NCBI GenBank assembly: GCA_964373065.1
Contig: CAYJSJ010000002.1
Location: forward strand, 1-64,000
From: CAYJSJ01 sp964373065
GTDB lineage: Bacteria; Patescibacteriota; Gracilibacteria; Peribacterales; Peribacteraceae
DNA: 64,000 nt
Reading direction: 5' to 3'
The notes beneath the pieces are model-generated. The model worked only from the letters and a program-made list of their open reading frames with translations. It had not been told where the DNA came from and did not search any database. Within the stretch, counting starts at the first letter, position 1, and each line of letters opens with the position of its first letter. Positions 57,834 through 64,000 of this stretch are shown one piece after another. The translations under genes and the position numbers were made by a program.

Positions 57834-58781
57834 TTATGCGTCGGATGTTTTTTCCACATTCTTTGCCGCTTCCTCCGTAAGTATATCCAAGTCTTTCAGG
57901 CAACTGAGTTCCAGGTATGTAATGGTCCACACTGTTTGTTTGAAGACGGTGATGTACGCGAAGAAGTAGCTCGCCACCCCCACGAGGAGTACGCCGATCA
58001 CCGTGCCGATGCCATAGCTGAGTGCAGGAGAAAGAAACTCTGCCAGCAGCAATCCGATACCGACGACGATGCCCGGAATAAGCAGAAGCATGACGACGTT
58101 GATGAGGATGCGCAGGCTGATGACGAAGAGGAGGATGAAGAGGAAGACGACATGCCCCAAGTGACTGATGATGAGCTTGATGCTTTTGCCGATTGCGACG
58201 AAGGGACCGAGCTTATGGATGACGATGGCTTCCTCCGCGAAGGCAGAAATAAATTTGAGCAGATTGCTAAAAAACCACAGAAAGAGCAGCAGCCCGAGGG
58301 GCAAGAGCAGGAAATCGCCGGTCGGCCCGTAACGGATCATGAGGGAGGCAATGGTGATGACCGTGGAAATGCCGGCAAGCACAAAGAGCTCATGCACCAC
58401 AAAGATCGGTAAGAAATTGTAGAGGGCGAGGACCAGTCCGCCTTTCACCTCCTGTTTCATGTGCGATTTTGCCGCAAGGCCGATCACTGCCCCTTGTGCG
58501 AAATGTGGGAACACGAGCTCAATTGCGATCATGGTAAAAATAGTGATGATGAGCGTCCACGCAGCGCCATTCGGCATGAATGTTAGAAACAACTCTTCCA
58601 TGGCAAAAAAGCTGATGGTTTCCCCCTTGATAGCGTAGAGGTAGAAGAACCATGATTGATAGATGAGGAGCTTCACATTCAGAAGTGTCTGCAGCAACGC
58701 GGAGACAAAGCCCCAGTAACGCATCTGCTTTTCGCGCTTGGTCATAGCCCAGGCTTTAGCGATGATTTCGCGGGGAGACAT
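57834..58781 (-). CDS. polytopic membrane protein, 315 aa
   Basis: About six membrane helices, with a cytoplasmic N-terminus (REIIAKAWAMTKREKQMRYWG) that resembles the DUF4013/glycerophosphoryl-diester-like membrane domain family, without firm assignment. Ends in an acidic cytoplasmic tail. No catalytic motif. On the same strand as the LCP gene, which lies 45 bases upstream across a TTTAGGATT microrepeat. Confidence 0.75.
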   Translation of the reverse strand: MSPREIIAKAWAMTKREKQMRYWGFVSALLQTLLNVKLLIYQSWFFYLYAIKGETISFFAMEELFLTFMPNGAAWTLIITIFTMIAIELVFPHFAQGAVIGLAAKSHMKQEVKGGLVLALYNFLPIFVVHELFVLAGISTVITIASLMIRYGPTGDFLLLPLGLLLFLWFFSNLLKFISAFAEEAIVIHKLGPFVAIGKSIKLIISHLGHVVFLFILLFVISLRILINVVMLLLIPGIVVGIGLLLAEFLSPALSYGIGTVIGVLLVGVASYFFAYITVFKQTVWTITYLELSCLKDLDILTEEAAKNVEKTSDA

Positions 58782-58850
58782 ATGCGAGGGATTAGGGGAT
58801 GGGGATTAGAATTTAGGGATTAGAATTTAGAATTTAGGATTAAGGGGTAT
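58782..58850. repeat. GGATTAGAATTTAG microrepeat
   Basis: Repeated GATTAGG, GGGATTAG and AATTTAG units between the two membrane-protein genes, overlapping the last codons of the LCP gene. The same vocabulary as 24483-24513, 24966-24982 and 31330-31470. Confidence 0.85.
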
Positions 58851-60380
58851 CGGTTCTCTCTTCTGTACAAGATCTTGCAGGGGGGCGTAGCGGAAGTCGC
58901 GTCCGAGAAGAATGGTAACACGACGCTGCTGCGTTGCCGGCAGATCACTGGGGGCAGGAAGCAACGGAAGATCGAAGAGAGTTCCGAAGAAGATCGCGAT
59001 GGAATCTGGTTCAGGAACTTGCAGAATCATCGATGTCGGAAGCTTCTCGGTCTTGGCATTCTCGATGATCGGGACGTCAAACCCGTATCGGATCAGTTCC
59101 GTTGCAAGTTTTCGTGCAATGCCGGGGGGTGCTCCGGCATTCAGCACGGAAATAGTCGGAGACTCCGCATAGATTTCCCGTTTGTTGAAGAAGAGTTCTG
59201 CAAGGGTATGGATCTGTTTCCACGTAACGGGGAACTCCGGGAGAGAGATCGGGAGGAACACCGCTGCACCATCGAAGAGATCACGGGGCGGTGTGTAGAG
59301 GAAGCCACCCGGTTCTATGAATCCGTCGTAAAGGGCATTGCGGTCACTCAGTTGCATCGTCATCACACGGTCTTTGTCGAGTTTTTCTATAAGTGCCGCA
59401 GCGCCGATCATTTCTCGGAGCGTCATGGTTGTTTCCACATTCTCGCGCATGATGCTGACAAATGACGTTATGGCTCCGGCATCGGTCAGGATGCCCTGCG
59501 CTTTCGCTTTCGCTGCCATGGCGCGGAGAAGTTGTTGCTGACGGGCGGAACGTCCAAAGTCGCTTGAGGAATGGCGGCTCCGTGCATATTTGAGTGCAGT
59601 TGCTCCATCGAGGTGTCGCATCCCCTGCTTGAGCATGAAGGGGTCAAATCCGTAGTTTTCGTCGGGGTATTCCCTGTCTTCAATGTCCATGGGGACATCG
59701 ATGTCTACACCCCCGATGGTGTCGACAGCGCGGACAAACGCCGTGAAGTCTACTTTGACGCTGTGGTGGATCTCCAGGCCGAGCGACCGACCGATTTCGC
59801 GTGCAAGCTCTCGTAACGTTTCCTTCCCTGCCTCTGGGGGGTCCATGCCTTTCTTGTAGATCAGGAAGCTCCGGTAATCGCGATACAGGGTATTGAGTTT
59901 CCCTTTCCCCATCTTTTCGGTGCTGAGGAGGTAGAGATCACGTGGAAGGGAGAGGAGAACGGAGCTCTTTACGCCTGTGGGGTCGACACTTGCAATCATG
60001 ATGGTGTCTGTAAGGTTCTTTCCATCATGTCCGGCGTCACCCTGCCCGAGCAGAAGCACGTTTGTGAACCCGCTTGTATCCTTCGGGAGCTCGGTGCCCG
60101 CAACGCGCAAGACGGAGGAAATACCGAGGCCGCGTACGGACAATATGGCCTTGCCGATGCCTGCGAGCAGCAGGAAGGTTATAAACAGCGAAACGACTAC
60201 GAGCAGCAGACGCTTGAGGATGCTTCTTCGTCGGGAATTTCTCTTCTCCGCATCGTGTTGCTTTTTCCATCCCCGGTAGATGCCGAGGATCGGTTGGGAG
60301 ATCGTGAGTGCGGCGATGAGGTACCCTCTCCACGAACCTCTGCGCGGTTTTTCACGAATTTTTCGTACAGTGAACGACAT
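58827..60380 (-). CDS. LytR-CpsA-Psr (LCP) family protein
   Basis: 517 aa. Membrane anchor about residues 47-72, LCP catalytic domain about 100-300 (NVLLLGQGDAGHDGKNLTDTIM, VLLSLPRDLYL, GGVDIDVPMDI, LKYARSRHSSSDFGRSARQQQLL with its conserved Arg residues), and a C-terminal LytR_C domain (about 400-490, ISVLNAGAPPGIARKLATEL). LCP enzymes transfer glycopolymers from lipid carriers to the cell wall. The last codons run into a microrepeat. Confidence 0.93.
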   Translation of the reverse strand: MSFTVRKIREKPRRGSWRGYLIAALTISQPILGIYRGWKKQHDAEKRNSRRRSILKRLLLVVVSLFITFLLLAGIGKAILSVRGLGISSVLRVAGTELPKDTSGFTNVLLLGQGDAGHDGKNLTDTIMIASVDPTGVKSSVLLSLPRDLYLLSTEKMGKGKLNTLYRDYRSFLIYKKGMDPPEAGKETLRELAREIGRSLGLEIHHSVKVDFTAFVRAVDTIGGVDIDVPMDIEDREYPDENYGFDPFMLKQGMRHLDGATALKYARSRHSSSDFGRSARQQQLLRAMAAKAKAQGILTDAGAITSFVSIMRENVETTMTLREMIGAAALIEKLDKDRVMTMQLSDRNALYDGFIEPGGFLYTPPRDLFDGAAVFLPISLPEFPVTWKQIHTLAELFFNKREIYAESPTISVLNAGAPPGIARKLATELIRYGFDVPIIENAKTEKLPTSMILQVPEPDSIAIFFGTLFDLPLLPAPSDLPATQQRRVTILLGRDFRYAPLQDLVQKREPIPLNPKF

Positions 60381-60531
60381 GGAGATAGAAAGAAATATGC
60401 TCTGCGGCGATCAAAATATCACAGCATCGGAACCAGCCTATCGAAAAGGCGGAACGTCTCATAGTGTATTTCCGTACATCCCTATGGTGTACGAGTGTTT
60501 TTGCTTAGCGATGGCAGCCGAAGCTTTTGTG

Positions 60532-61167
60532 TTATGGAGTGAAGAATATATATATGAGGTACAGGATTCCGAGAATAATTGGCTGATGGATCATGTAGAT
60601 GATGAGGGAGTGACGACCGGGGAACGTTATCAGTGATTGGTTGATGGTGATTGGCAGTCGGAAATTGTTGCGGACATAGAGATAGTGTCCGACCCCGTAC
60701 CCGATCAGCATGAGGCCGATCCAGGGAATTGGCGGATAGAAATCGAGAGTGGGGCGCAGGGGAGAGAGGGCGGGGGCCAGGGCGAGGGCAAGGCCAATGA
60801 GAATGGTGAATTCTTTCAGTCTCTTGAGTGGAATCAATACAAGCATTCCGAGCCCGATGCAGTGGAGGATTCCGAAGTAAATAAAAGTCTTCGGATCATA
60901 GATATACGTGACCATCGAAATGAGTGCTGCACAGGAGAGGACGATCCCTGCTCGTCTCAGTGGTTGTGCCGTAAAATTTGTTGCGATGCCGGCTACAATC
61001 AGAAACAGTGAAGCTGTCAGTATGCGAAAAGACTGCCAGACGGACCCGAAGAGATCTATTGGGAAGCCATAAAAATAGTAGAGATCAAATGCTATGTGAA
61101 AGACGATCATCATGATGATCGCGATCGTGCGCAGGAGGTCTATTTCGATGATGCGTTTCTTGGCCAC
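60532..61167 (-). CDS. DUF1624 (heparan-alpha-glucosaminide acetyltransferase-like) membrane protein
   Basis: 211 aa from a GTG at 61167. RIIEIDLLRTIAIIMMIVFHIAFDL (in parts) is the family hallmark, with the His in the first helix. About seven helices follow, with NFTAQPLRRAG and the final HSLIIYMIHQPIILG. Acyltransferase activity on an envelope component is likely but the substrate is unknown. The start overlaps the upstream gene by 28 bases; no in-frame ATG precedes the conserved motif. Confidence 0.8.
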   Translation of the reverse strand: MAKKRIIEIDLLRTIAIIMMIVFHIAFDLYYFYGFPIDLFGSVWQSFRILTASLFLIVAGIATNFTAQPLRRAGIVLSCAALISMVTYIYDPKTFIYFGILHCIGLGMLVLIPLKRLKEFTILIGLALALAPALSPLRPTLDFYPPIPWIGLMLIGYGVGHYLYVRNNFRLPITINQSLITFPGRHSLIIYMIHQPIILGILYLIYIFFTP

Positions 61168-61580
61168 AGCATGAGTGTACTGACTATCAAGAGAAAGAGC
61201 ACAATCACTCTGAGCAGCGGAAGGTACGGAACAAGCGGGAGCAGACTGAGGCTCATGCCAAACAGTGAAACGGGAATAAGCAAACACACCGGACAGAGCA
61301 GCGTGATCACCCCAAGGCCACCCGCAATCGTAGAGGCGCGCCTCGCTCCGATGGGACATGACCCTTCTTTGATGCGAAAAAAAATGAGCCCTGTATTGAA
61401 GGAAAGCAGAACGATGATTGCAGTAGTGAAGAGTATTTCTTCTTGCGTCGGTTCCGGGCGCGGGAGGCGTGGGAGGAGATCGCCAATGAGCCCGAGTTCC
61501 CAACTAAAAAATATGCCGAGCAAAGCGGCACAGATGCAGAACGACAACCAGAAGATCGAACTCCGGAGAAGGGGCAGCAT
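61140..61580 (-). CDS. four-helix membrane protein, 146 aa
   Basis: Helices at about residues 9-30, 48-67, 84-110 and 115-138; the third carries a Cys pair (LLCPVCLLIPVSLFG). No family. It lies three bases after the stop of the Cys-rich small gene and overlaps the DUF1624 gene, so the three form one operon. Confidence 0.65.
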   Translation of the reverse strand: MLPLLRSSIFWLSFCICAALLGIFFSWELGLIGDLLPRLPRPEPTQEEILFTTAIIVLLSFNTGLIFFRIKEGSCPIGARRASTIAGGLGVITLLCPVCLLIPVSLFGMSLSLLPLVPYLPLLRVIVLFLLIVSTLMLWPRNASSK

Positions 61581-61583
61581 ATG

Positions 61584-61808
61584 CTACGAGTTTGCACCCT
61601 TCCTGCAGCCGGGACAAGGCAGGCAGGTAAGCTTGTTACACCCTTCCTTCTCGCAGGTTCCGCTTTGGCAAATTTCCAGAGCAGGGCAGAAAGAAGACTG
61701 CGCCAGAACGATGCTTTCGTTTCGGTGTATATACGAATAATATCCGATCGACATACAAGCGATCGCGAGTGTCACGGTAAGCCACGGGGACTGTAGCATC
61801 TTGTGCAT
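61584..61808 (-). CDS. small membrane-anchored Cys-rich protein, 74 aa
   Basis: N-terminal membrane helix (WLTVTLAIACMSIGYYSYI), then an outside segment with eight Cys (FCPALEICQSGTCEKEGCNK, LTCLPCPGC), probably disulfide-bonded or metal-binding. The start is fixed by TATAAT seven bases upstream. First gene of the operon with the 146-aa and DUF1624 membrane proteins. Confidence 0.65.
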   Translation of the reverse strand: MHKMLQSPWLTVTLAIACMSIGYYSYIHRNESIVLAQSSFCPALEICQSGTCEKEGCNKLTCLPCPGCRKGANS

Positions 61809-61815
61809 CAGTGCT

Positions 61816-61821
61816 ATTATA
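61816..61821 (-). promoter_or_regulatory. extended -10 box (TGGTATAAT), leaderless spacing
   Basis: TATAAT with upstream TGG on the minus strand, seven bases before the ATG at 61808. Confidence 0.65.
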
Positions 61822-61901
61822 CCATAGATATTGCCTTTTTCGAAGCTGTTTTCTCCGAAAGGAGCCACAGCAGATGCCGCAGCCCCCCTTCGACAAAACG
61901 T

Positions 61902-62321
61902 TTATTTGAGTGCCACTTTCGCGCCTGCCGCCTCGAGTTTTTTCTTGGCTTCCTCGGCTTCTGCCTTGGGTACATTTTCCTTGATAACTTTGGGCGCGCC
62001 GTCGACGGTTGCCTTTGCTTCACCGAGGCCGAGTCCCGTGATTTCGCGCACTGCCTTGATGACGGCGATCTTCTGATCTCCGCCGCTTATGAGCTCGATG
62101 CTATAGGAGCTTTTCTCTTCGGCACCGGCGTCGCCGGCAGCCGCACCCGCGGACATCACGACGGGGGCAGCCGTGGAGATGCCGTATTCCTGCTCCATAA
62201 ATTTCACGACATTATTCAATTGCACGACATTGAGTTTCTCGACTGCACTGATTACCGCTTGCTCCTCTTTGCTGAGCTTCGGTGCCGCTTTGGTGTCTTG
62301 TACTGCTGCTGGATCTGACAT
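61902..62321 (-). CDS. rplL: 50S ribosomal protein L7/L12
   Basis: 139 aa stalk protein. N-terminal dimerisation helices (ISAVEKLNVVQLNNVVKFMEQEYGI in parts), Ala-rich hinge, C-terminal domain with KIAVIKAVREITGLGLGEAKATVDGAPKVIKE (in parts) and EEAKKKLEAAGAKVALK at the end. About 15 residues longer at the N-terminus than typical. Second gene of the rplJ-rplL operon, with a GATTGAA microrepeat in the 90-base gap. Confidence 0.96.
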   Translation of the reverse strand: MSDPAAVQDTKAAPKLSKEEQAVISAVEKLNVVQLNNVVKFMEQEYGISTAAPVVMSAGAAAGDAGAEEKSSYSIELISGGDQKIAVIKAVREITGLGLGEAKATVDGAPKVIKENVPKAEAEEAKKKLEAAGAKVALK

Positions 62322-62324
62322 GGG

Positions 62325-62385
62325 AATTGGGGGGAATGGAAGATTGAAGATTGAAGATTGAAAATTAAAGATTGAAGAGTGCGGA
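62325..62385. repeat. GATTGAA microrepeat between rplJ and rplL
   Basis: Seven-base units GATTGAA, GATTGAA, GATTGAA, AATTAAA, GATTGAA, then a decayed end. Confidence 0.9.
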
Positions 62386-62411
62386 AGGTTTCGAGTATAG
62401 CGAGGGAAACA

Positions 62412-63002
62412 TTAGGATTGTGGAGGGGGGATAGACAAGGATGACGAGGTGTTCGGGGGTGCAGGAGAAGAATCAGAAGAAGTCTCCTTCGCATCTTTTT
62501 TGTCCTTTACACTCTCTCTTTTCCCTGCGACTTCTTTGAGTCCCCGAGCAAATCCCGAGAGCGGAGCGTTGAGCATGCAGGCAAAGATGGTGAGGAGTTC
62601 CAGTCGTCCCGGAATCTTTGCGATGGCGATCGCCTCCTCTTTGGTGATGGACTTTCCTTCAAAGACTCCGCCGATCAATGCGACTTGGTCCCGTTCTTTA
62701 CCGAACTTGAAGGCAATCTGTGCGCCGGAGAGGGGATCTTCGAAACTGAAAATGCAGGCAACGGGGCCATCCAGAGTTTCAAAATCGACTGCAGGGTACC
62801 CTGCCTCTTTGAAGGCAATTTCCATCAGCGTCTTTTTGGCAACTTTCATCTCTGCTTTTCCCTGCTTGAGCTTTTTCCGGAGGGAAGACACATCGCCCAC
62901 CGTGAGTCCGATAAAGTGGCTGAACATTACGGACGTGGCGCCTTTGAGCTTTTCTGTGAGCTCTGTGACTTGTGCCGTTTTCTGGACTTTGGTGAGTGCC
63001 AT
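62412..63002 (-). CDS. rplJ: 50S ribosomal protein L10
   Basis: 196 aa stalk base protein. MALTKVQKTAQVTELTEKLK, then FIGLTVGDVSSLRKKLKQGKAEMKVAKKTLMEIAF (in parts) and the C-terminal helix (LTIFACMLNAPLSGFARGLKEV) that binds L7/L12 dimers, followed by a Ser/Pro-rich tail longer than usual. Preceded by a leader of about 190 bases with a strong promoter. Confidence 0.95.
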   Translation of the reverse strand: MALTKVQKTAQVTELTEKLKGATSVMFSHFIGLTVGDVSSLRKKLKQGKAEMKVAKKTLMEIAFKEAGYPAVDFETLDGPVACIFSFEDPLSGAQIAFKFGKERDQVALIGGVFEGKSITKEEAIAIAKIPGRLELLTIFACMLNAPLSGFARGLKEVAGKRESVKDKKDAKETSSDSSPAPPNTSSSLSIPPPQS

Positions 63003-63194
63003 GCAGGAGGATTAGGGTAGAGAATCGGAAGACCGTGGAGAGAGGCAGACCACACTCAATTCGCCGGTCTCCGACCGGGAGACCAGCGAGGTACACGACA
63101 CGACTCAGCAAGCCGGGGGCCGACTGAACGATGCTGTATACCTCGGAGGGTCTTATTTGGGGCCATCAGCCTTGCGCCCTCGGTCTTCGGTCGA
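63003..63194 (-). promoter_or_regulatory. rplJ leader, candidate L10 autoregulatory RNA
   Basis: A G/C-rich leader between the promoter and rplJ. Minus-strand GGTCTCCCGGTCGGAGACC can form a tight hairpin (GGTCTCC/GGAGACC), next to GCGAATTGAG and TGGTCTGCC, a layout like the L10 leader that binds L10-(L12)4. Based on position and hairpins only. Confidence 0.5.
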
Positions 63195-63200
63195 TGTGGG

Positions 63201-63228
63201 ATTTTAGTGGAAAAATTGATATGGTCAA
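63201..63228 (-). promoter_or_regulatory. rplJ-rplL promoter
   Basis: Minus strand TTGACC (63223-63228), 16-base spacer, TAAAAT (63201-63206). Confidence 0.7.
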
Positions 63229-63316
63229 GCATTATGCTCTGGATTTTGCAATGCAATATGTTGTGGCTACCACACTCGGTTGCCTCCCTATGAGGGCATC
63301 CGTATCCTTTAGCTCC

Positions 63317-63760
63317 ATGAAAGTATTACTCCAGCGCGTCACCGAGGCTTCTGTAACGGTCGACTCTACGATGATCGGCACTATCGGCAGGGGCTATCTT
63401 CTCTTTCTCTGCGTTCTGAAAGGGGATACCTCCGCGCAGGCAGCTCTTCTTGCGGAGAAGATCGTGAAGCTCCGGCTCTTTCCCGATGAGCAGGGCAAGA
63501 TCAACGATCGTTCCATCCTTGATGTCGGCGGCGATATTCTCGTCGTTTCGCAGTTCACGCTCGCCGGACGTGCGGAGAAGGGGAATCGTCCCGATTATAC
63601 ACATGCTGCTCCCCCAGAGGAGGCGAAGGTGCTCTATGCATACTTCATCGGCAAGCTTCGGGAACTTGGAGTCACGAGGGTGGTATCCGGAGCATTCGGA
63701 GCTGTGATGGATGTGAAGCTTTGCAACCACGGGCCTGTGACATTATGGTTGGAGCGATAA
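63317..63760 (+). CDS. dtd: D-aminoacyl-tRNA deacylase
   Basis: 147 aa. Removes D-amino acids (and Gly from tRNA-Ala) from tRNA. MKVLLQRVTEASVTVD start, KIVKLRLFPDEQGKINDRSILDVGG in the middle, catalytic SQFTLAG and the C-terminal NHGPVT (Gly-cisPro-like) motif are all present. ATG 63317 is chosen because the upstream 62 codons are not family-like. Confidence 0.95.
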   Translation: MKVLLQRVTEASVTVDSTMIGTIGRGYLLFLCVLKGDTSAQAALLAEKIVKLRLFPDEQGKINDRSILDVGGDILVVSQFTLAGRAEKGNRPDYTHAAPPEEAKVLYAYFIGKLRELGVTRVVSGAFGAVMDVKLCNHGPVTLWLER

Positions 63761-63762
63761 AA

Positions 63763-63812
63763 ATAGGTTTGGAAGGTTTGGAAGGTTAGAAAAGTTTGGA
63801 AGGTTTGGAAGG
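63763..63812. repeat. GGTTTGGAA microrepeat
   Basis: Five units of GGTTTGGAA/GGTTAGAAAAG after dtd; the reverse complement of the vocabulary at 51066-51125. Confidence 0.9.
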
Positions 63813-63872
63813 CCAAAAATGTATGCAATGCATCTGGATGGAGCGTGGAAAAACTATTAGAATTCCATTGTT

Positions 63873-64000
63873 ATGGGAAGCATAGGTACCATTGAGCTGG
63901 CCCCCGTTCTCAAACGTCTTCGCGCAGGAGCATCGTACGATGACAAACGCCTCTCGTGTGCTTTTGCCATAGCGACTTCCGCATATGGGGATGCAGAGCA
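63873..64000 (+). CDS. start of a gene cut by the window end
   Basis: ATG 63873, open to the window edge; 42 complete codons beginning MGSIGTIELAPVLKRLRAGA. TAGAAT nine bases upstream may be its -10 box. The visible part (DDKRLSCAFAIATSAYGDAE) could be the first helices of an HD-type protein such as RelA/SpoT, but this is a guess. Confidence 0.5.
   Translation, partial: MGSIGTIELAPVLKRLRAGASYDDKRLSCAFAIATSAYGDAE

Noticed and set aside
60280..60636. Plus-strand frame overlapping the LCP gene start
   Set aside because: Antisense to the LCP N-terminus and DUF1624 C-terminus, with no family features.
1..64000. UGA recoded to glycine (Gracilibacteria-type code)
   Set aside because: UGA ends several full-length genes (hppA, the DUF3048 gene, the LivH-type permease) at the expected family length.

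Overview
The window looks like a piece of a Patescibacteria (CPR) chromosome, most plausibly the Peregrinibacteria/Peribacteria branch. This rests on overall gene style, not on a marker phylogeny. The signs are a moderate GC content, compact gene packing, very few Shine-Dalgarno sequences, many small orphan proteins, a giant uncharacterised protein, S23-type four-helix-bundle, DUF4112 and bacterial-PH proteins, and UAA, UAG and UGA all used as stops (so not the recoded Gracilibacteria/SR1 code). One 100-N assembly gap (12462-12561) sits inside the giant gene.

Layout. 1-1.6 kb: accessory debris with a Fic gene whose catalytic core is deleted, then tRNA-Glu(CTC). 1.6-11.5 kb: PH-like membrane protein, uvrC with an inserted acetyltransferase domain, a GT2 glycosyltransferase, rplY (L25/CTC), a DUF3048 protein, a two-gene operon joining a 7TM protein to an ATP-grasp/metallopeptidase fusion, and hpf. 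11.6-17 kb: one giant gene. 17-24.5 kb: frameshifted DUF212 gene, proS, small secreted or basic proteins, a membrane pyrophosphatase and pyrG. 24.5-28.7 kb: S23 protein flanked by inverted repeats, then a one-ATPase branched-chain amino-acid ABC transporter. 28.9-32.5 kb: DUF4112 and small orphan proteins, pyrD and pyrK. 33-36.5 kb: an AT-richer island beside tRNA-Glu(TTC) with an MvaI/BcnI-like restriction-modification pair, an IS200-type element and debris. 36.5-43.9 kb: ZIP transporter, methyltransferase, comEC, rsmA, a DAHP synthase behind an aromatic-rich leader peptide, and two secreted/S-layer proteins. 43.9-52.7 kb: rmuC-pcrA, rpsO, a toxin-antitoxin pair, pnp, a K+ channel and small genes. 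53-64 kb: valS, lexA-dinB, membrane and LCP proteins, rplJ-rplL behind a leader, dtd and a truncated gene.

How it fits together. Repair and SOS genes (lexA-dinB and rmuC-pcrA) share a near-identical palindrome that is probably the LexA box. pyrD-pyrK and pyrG cover late pyrimidine synthesis. The DAHP synthase appears to be controlled by attenuation that senses Phe, Tyr and Trp. At least eight genes have a -10 box six or seven bases before the start codon, which predicts leaderless mRNAs, and almost no start has a GGAGG-like site. Degenerate 7-9-base microrepeats occur between genes and, in frame, inside valS, comEC, rsmA and dinB.

All calls come from reading the sequence; no database search was run. 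Family names are from recognised motifs.
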